Source: Pelagibius litoralis (lineage in GTDB: Bacteria > Pseudomonadota > Alphaproteobacteria > Kiloniellales > Kiloniellaceae). From it: DNA of 64,000 nt. The stretch lies in NCBI RefSeq assembly GCF_011683915.1, contig NZ_JAAQPH010000002.1, positions 62,001-126,000 of the forward strand. The letters run 5' to 3'. This document shows positions 60,669 to 64,000 of the stretch, piece by piece; positions within the stretch are counted from its first letter, which is position 1; the number at the start of each line of letters is the position of its first letter. The position numbers and the translations under genes are program-made. The notes beneath the pieces are model-generated. The model ran no database searches and had not been told where the DNA came from. It saw only the letters and a program-made list of their open reading frames with translations.

Positions 60669-62759
60669 CTACGCGGTCTGAGTGAAGGTACCCGGTCCCA
60701 GGACGGCCGGGCCTTCTTCGATGGCGCGCCAGGCCAGCGCGTGCAAGCTGGTCATACTCTTGGAGTCTGAGAGGAGATCGCGCTTTTCCTCCTTGCTCAG
60801 GCTGGCGGGCCCCTGTTCCTGGAGACGGGCGATGAGCGCATCCAGGCGCAGTCTTTCGCTTCGGCTGCGCCTTTCGCCTTTAAGCAGGGTAAGATGCAGG
60901 GCATTGACGAAAGGATCTGCGATTGCCCGCTCGAAAAGTGCGCCTTTCGCGGTTCCGCCGTGGTCTTCCGCCGCGGACTTGGCGAGGCGCCTGGTCAGGT
61001 CCTGCAGCACCCGTGGCGGATCGGTTTCGCAGGGCGTCAGAAAGATGCCCCAGCGCAGCAGCCGCTGGCCGACATCGACGCGGCTCGTGAAGCGCGAGAG
61101 GGGAATGGAGAGGGCCGGGCCAAGCAACACCGGCGTGAGCCAGAAGAAGAACTCGGGGACGTAGGTGAAGCTCAGCCAGCCGGCGACCAGAGCAACGGCG
61201 CAGTGGCCGAAATGGGCCGCGGTGGCCTCCGCCCAGGAAGTTTCGCCGTCATCGCGCTGCTGGGCCGCCCAGCGCACCGAACGCCCGGCGAGGATCGAGA
61301 CCACGAAACTCATCTGGAACAGCATCAGGATGGGCGCCAGCAGAATGGACGTCAGGCTTTCAAGCAGCAGGCTGAGGCCCGCCTTGAGCGCGCCGCCATG
61401 GGCGAGCAAGCGGCGGCGGTCCAGGAACAGGGCCAAGTACCCCAGAAGTTTCGGCAGATAGAGGATCGACAGGGTGATCGCCAGCAAAGTGGTCGCTTCG
61501 AAGGCATAGGAAACCGGCCAGTTCGGAAAGAGGTTCCCGTCGATGAAGTAACTGTGCTCGATCTGTCCTTGCCGCCACGCTTCCAGCCCTGAAAGCAGCA
61601 GCAGCAGGAACCAGAAAACCGACGACAGGTACGACATGATCCCCATGCCGAGGTGGAGCCGGCTCAGCGGCTTGAGGCCTTCTGCGAAGACAATGCGGAG
61701 GTGCTGGAGGTTGCCCTGGCACCAGCGGCGGTCGCGCTTGGCATGGTCGATCAGGGTAGGGGGCGGCTCCTCGAAACTGCCGGAAAGATCGTCGGCCAGC
61801 CAGACTTCCCAGCCGGCACGCCTCAGCAAGGCCGCCTCGACGAAATCGTGACTGAGGATCTCGCCGCCAAAGGGCTCACGGCCGGGCAGGTTGGGCAGGC
61901 CGCAATGCGCCATGAACGGCGCCAGGCGGATAATGGCGTTATGGCCCCAGTAGTTCGATCCGCCTTCGAACCAGAAGCTGAGTCCGGTCGCAAAGATGGG
62001 TCCGAAAACACTGGCGGCGAACTGCTGGCTGCGGGCAAAGAGCGATTCGCGCAGGACCGGAACCGGCGGCACCTGGATCAGCCCCACCTGCGGATTCGCA
62101 TCCATGCGCCGGACCAGCTGAACCAGGCACTGGCCGGACATGATGCTGTCGGCGTCGAGGACGATCATATAGTCGTAGAGGTAGCCCCATGACTCGCAGA
62201 AATCGGCGATGTTGCCGCTCTTTCGGGCAAGATTCTTCGGTCGGTGCCGATAGTAGACGGGGAGCTTTCCGGCAAACTCGCGGTTCAGGCGGCTCCAGGC
62301 CAGCTCCTCGGCCAGCCAGACTTCCGGATCGGTGCTGTCGCTCAGGATGAACAGATCAAAGCGGCCTTCGGCGCTGCATTGCAACAGCGACTGCAGGGTT
62401 GCTTGAAGCCCGGCAAGCACACGCTCGGGATCTTCGTTGTAGACCGGCATCACCAGGGCCGTTCTGGAAGCCGGCTGATCCGCTTGCGCTGCGGCTTTCA
62501 TCGGTCCGTCGCCGCTGCACAGCCTGTGGCCGTGGCGGCCGATGAGGTGTAGGACAAAGCCCGCGCAGGACGTCCAGAAAGCGGTGGTGATCCAGGCAAA
62601 GAGCAGCCCGAAGAGGGCCAGGATACCGAGCTCCAGAATTGAAAAGCCTTCGGCCGCCAGAATCGTTCCCAGAACCAGGACGGCGCCCGTCGTGGAAGCC
62701 GTTACCAGGCTGAACAGTATTGCCCGGCGTATTCGGGGCAGGCGGGAAGTCAGGTTCAT
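60669..62759 (-). CDS. opgH: glucans biosynthesis glucosyltransferase OpgH (MdoH)
   Basis: A 696-residue inner-membrane glucosyltransferase for osmoregulated periplasmic glucan. The GT2 core shows TALVMPVYNEDPERVLAGL, DLFILSDSTDPEVW, YMIVLDADSIMSG, ILSHDFVEAALLRRAGWEVW and RDRRWCQGNLQHLR (QxxRW-like). Transmembrane helices lie at about 17-70 and several between 380 and 560. It polymerises glucose from UDP-glucose and moves the chain to the periplasm. ATG 62759 is one base after the stop of the opgI-like gene; a TTG at 62771 would overlap it. Confidence 0.93.
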   Translation of the reverse strand: MNLTSRLPRIRRAILFSLVTASTTGAVLVLGTILAAEGFSILELGILALFGLLFAWITTAFWTSCAGFVLHLIGRHGHRLCSGDGPMKAAAQADQPASRTALVMPVYNEDPERVLAGLQATLQSLLQCSAEGRFDLFILSDSTDPEVWLAEELAWSRLNREFAGKLPVYYRHRPKNLARKSGNIADFCESWGYLYDYMIVLDADSIMSGQCLVQLVRRMDANPQVGLIQVPPVPVLRESLFARSQQFAASVFGPIFATGLSFWFEGGSNYWGHNAIIRLAPFMAHCGLPNLPGREPFGGEILSHDFVEAALLRRAGWEVWLADDLSGSFEEPPPTLIDHAKRDRRWCQGNLQHLRIVFAEGLKPLSRLHLGMGIMSYLSSVFWFLLLLLSGLEAWRQGQIEHSYFIDGNLFPNWPVSYAFEATTLLAITLSILYLPKLLGYLALFLDRRRLLAHGGALKAGLSLLLESLTSILLAPILMLFQMSFVVSILAGRSVRWAAQQRDDGETSWAEATAAHFGHCAVALVAGWLSFTYVPEFFFWLTPVLLGPALSIPLSRFTSRVDVGQRLLRWGIFLTPCETDPPRVLQDLTRRLAKSAAEDHGGTAKGALFERAIADPFVNALHLTLLKGERRSRSERLRLDALIARLQEQGPASLSKEEKRDLLSDSKSMTSLHALAWRAIEEGPAVLGPGTFTQTA

Positions 62760-62760
62760 T

Positions 62761-63249
62761 TTAAGGGACAAAGACGACCGCCAGGCAACACAGGCTGATC
62801 ATCACGCCCTGCGCAGGGCGCCAGATACTGGGTGATCCAAGCCAAGCCAACCGCGGGCGCCAGGTCGAAAGCGCCTGGGCCGGCATGGGGCGGCGGCTCG
62901 GCAGGGGGCTTCCCCAGTTGGCTGTTCGGTCCAGTTGCGCCTTCAGGGGCTGCGGTACCGTGCCATAACCTTGTGCGATCCGGCCCCTGCAAAGCAGATC
63001 GGGCTGCACATCGATCTGGTGTTCGCCAGAAAGGACCGTATCGACGGCAGCGATCAGCGCCTGCCAGTCGGGTTTGCCGGATTGCGGAAGTTGATCCCGT
63101 AAGCTGTGGAGGACTGCCCTGGCAAGGCGGTGGCGCGCGGACTCGCCGTTTACACCAGCGGCCTGAAGGTAACGGTCGAGCCCGGTCAGAAGCCGCGCGC
63201 GTGCCATCTCATCGCCGCCGCTCGAGGAATCAGTCTGTTTTGCCGGCAT
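62761..63249 (-). CDS. OpgI-like small protein between opgG and opgH
   Basis: A 162-residue protein. The N-terminal two thirds are soluble and mainly helical (RARLLTGLDRYLQAAGVNGE and ARAVLHSLRDQLPQ). A hydrophobic segment at the extreme C-terminus (GVMISLCCLAVVFVP) suggests a tail anchor. The ATG at 63249 shares one base with the opgG stop (TGATG), and the stop is one base from the opgH start. From memory, Rhodobacter sphaeroides has a small gene, opgI, in the same place in its opgGIHDC operon, so this is the positional equivalent. Its function is unknown. An in-frame ATG at 63276 is less likely. Confidence 0.75.
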   Translation of the reverse strand: MPAKQTDSSSGGDEMARARLLTGLDRYLQAAGVNGESARHRLARAVLHSLRDQLPQSGKPDWQALIAAVDTVLSGEHQIDVQPDLLCRGRIAQGYGTVPQPLKAQLDRTANWGSPLPSRRPMPAQALSTWRPRLAWLGSPSIWRPAQGVMISLCCLAVVFVP

Positions 63250-64000
63250 CAACTGCGTTTCCAAAGATAGCTCCATGTCTCAGTCAGGGCGTGATCCTGG
63301 TCTTTCATAAAGGCGCGCAGCTCGACGGCCTCCCTGTCCTCGGGGTCGAGTTCGAAGAGGGCGATCCAGGTTCCGGTTGCTTCGTTCCTGCGGCTGTGCG
63401 GATTGAGAATCCGGCCGGCGGAGGCGCTGACCACCAGCTCGACGCCGCCCTCATCTGAAATCTGGGTCAAGGGCCCGCCGGCGAACTCCAGTGCGAAGCG
63501 CCGCCGTCCTGTTTCGGATCCGGCACCCTCCCGGGTTGCCAGGGCGCGGCCGGTATTCGGAAAGTCCGGGTATCCCTCGGCAAACCGCAGGCGATAGGCA
63601 AAGGGCCATTCCTGGCCGGGTTCAACGGGTTTCTCGGGCACCCAGAGCAGGGCGATATTGTCGTAGCGCTCCGCATCGCTGGGAATTTCGATCAACTGCA
63701 CGATACCGCTCCCCCAATCGCCCTGAGGTTCGATCCAGGCGCTGGGGCGCCTTTCGTAGTTGAGATCGAGATCCTGGTAGTGCCTTGTATCGCGGTCGCG
63801 CTGCAGCAGGCCGAAGCCACGCGGGCTTTCGTTCTGGAAGGAGCTGATCTGCAGCTCGTTGCGGTTGGTCAGCGGCCGCCAAATCCACTCGCCCCCCTTG
63901 GAGGCCATCAAGAGACCGTCGGAGTCGTGAACCTCGGGTCTGAGATCGTCCATCGGACGGGTGGAGTTTTCGCCATAGAGGAACATCGACGTCAGCGGCG
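63249..64000 (-). CDS. opgG: periplasmic glucan biosynthesis protein OpgG (MdoG), partial
   Basis: The C-terminal 250 residues of OpgG. The frame is open through the window end; residues encoded upstream of 63986 read PLTS before MFLYGENSTRPMDDLRPEVH, a typical OpgG segment. Others are WIEPQGDWGSGIVQLIEIPS, NIALLWVPEKPVEPGQEWPF and LFELDPEDREAVELRAFM. OpgG shapes the glucan backbone (beta-1,6 branching or modification) in the periplasm. The signal peptide and N-terminal half lie beyond base 64000. It is the first visible gene of the tightly packed opgG-opgI-opgH unit. Confidence 0.93.
   Translation of the reverse strand, partial: PLTSMFLYGENSTRPMDDLRPEVHDSDGLLMASKGGEWIWRPLTNRNELQISSFQNESPRGFGLLQRDRDTRHYQDLDLNYERRPSAWIEPQGDWGSGIVQLIEIPSDAERYDNIALLWVPEKPVEPGQEWPFAYRLRFAEGYPDFPNTGRALATREGAGSETGRRRFALEFAGGPLTQISDEGGVELVVSASAGRILNPHSRRNEATGTWIALFELDPEDREAVELRAFMKDQDHALTETWSYLWKRS

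Overview
The window is a GC-rich, gene-dense chromosomal segment of an alphaproteobacterium. Rhodospirillales or Kiloniellales-like is my best guess, unproven. The evidence is the Caulobacter-type xylose dehydrogenase, the opgG-opgI-opgH order, SoeABC with TauE and a TIGR02186 protein, many ATGA/GTGA gene overlaps, and a dispersed palindrome of the type CCTCATGCTGAGGA...CGTCTCGAAG. I recognise no rRNA, tRNA, insertion sequence, prophage or CRISPR array.

Region 1 (1-10.1 kb) holds an Hpt protein, a NarL-type response regulator, and what I read as a Fap-like functional amyloid system. Its parts are a secreted protein with eight N/Q-rich repeats (2838-5150), a one-repeat secreted homologue (5264-5653), a secreted C39-type cysteine peptidase (5665-6393), a further secreted protein (6406-7065), and, facing them, a FapF-like outer-membrane barrel with an N-terminal coiled coil (7233-8543). 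Next to it lies a sigma-54 activator gene (8690-10081). A near-perfect sigma-54 promoter sits at 2653-2668, upstream of the amyloid operon. A strong hairpin separates the major from the minor subunit gene.

Region 2 (10.3-20.5 kb) has an MgtC/DUF4010 membrane protein, an unknown membrane protein, a DUF547 protein, and a type I secretion pair (membrane fusion protein plus ABC exporter) beside its likely cargo, a 977-residue RTX extracellular nuclease/phosphatase.

Region 3 (20.9-32.3 kb) has a translationally coupled DUF3047 / ferritin-like / glycosyltransferase operon, a TTC38-like TPR protein, DUF808 and DUF1194 proteins, a phosphonate mini-operon (DUF1045, PhnZ-like HD protein, PhnN), and an LpxH-like phosphoesterase with a GT4 glycosyltransferase.

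Region 4 (32.5-39.1 kb) has a two-partner-secretion TpsB porin followed by a Pro/Gln-rich minisatellite protein instead of a recognisable TpsA, an SMP-30 lactonase-like protein, and a two-PAS histidine kinase with its receiver protein.

Region 5 (39.2-52.9 kb) is for sugar use. A minus-strand ABC importer (two permeases, ATPase, binding protein) diverges from an aldose dehydrogenase and a lactonase. A plus-strand xylose-type importer (xylF, permease, ATPase) is followed by an SDR sugar dehydrogenase. Between them lie a pentapeptide-repeat protein and an FG-GAP/UnbV lipoprotein.

Region 6 (53.1-64 kb) has a secreted TPR protein, the sulfite dehydrogenase soeABC with a TauE exporter and a TIGR02186 protein, and the osmoregulated periplasmic glucan genes opgH, opgI-like and opgG. 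The last gene runs off the window end.

Three routes for exporting matrix or surface proteins (Fap-like, type I and two-partner) lie within about 33 kb. This suggests a surface or biofilm lifestyle; that reading is inference.
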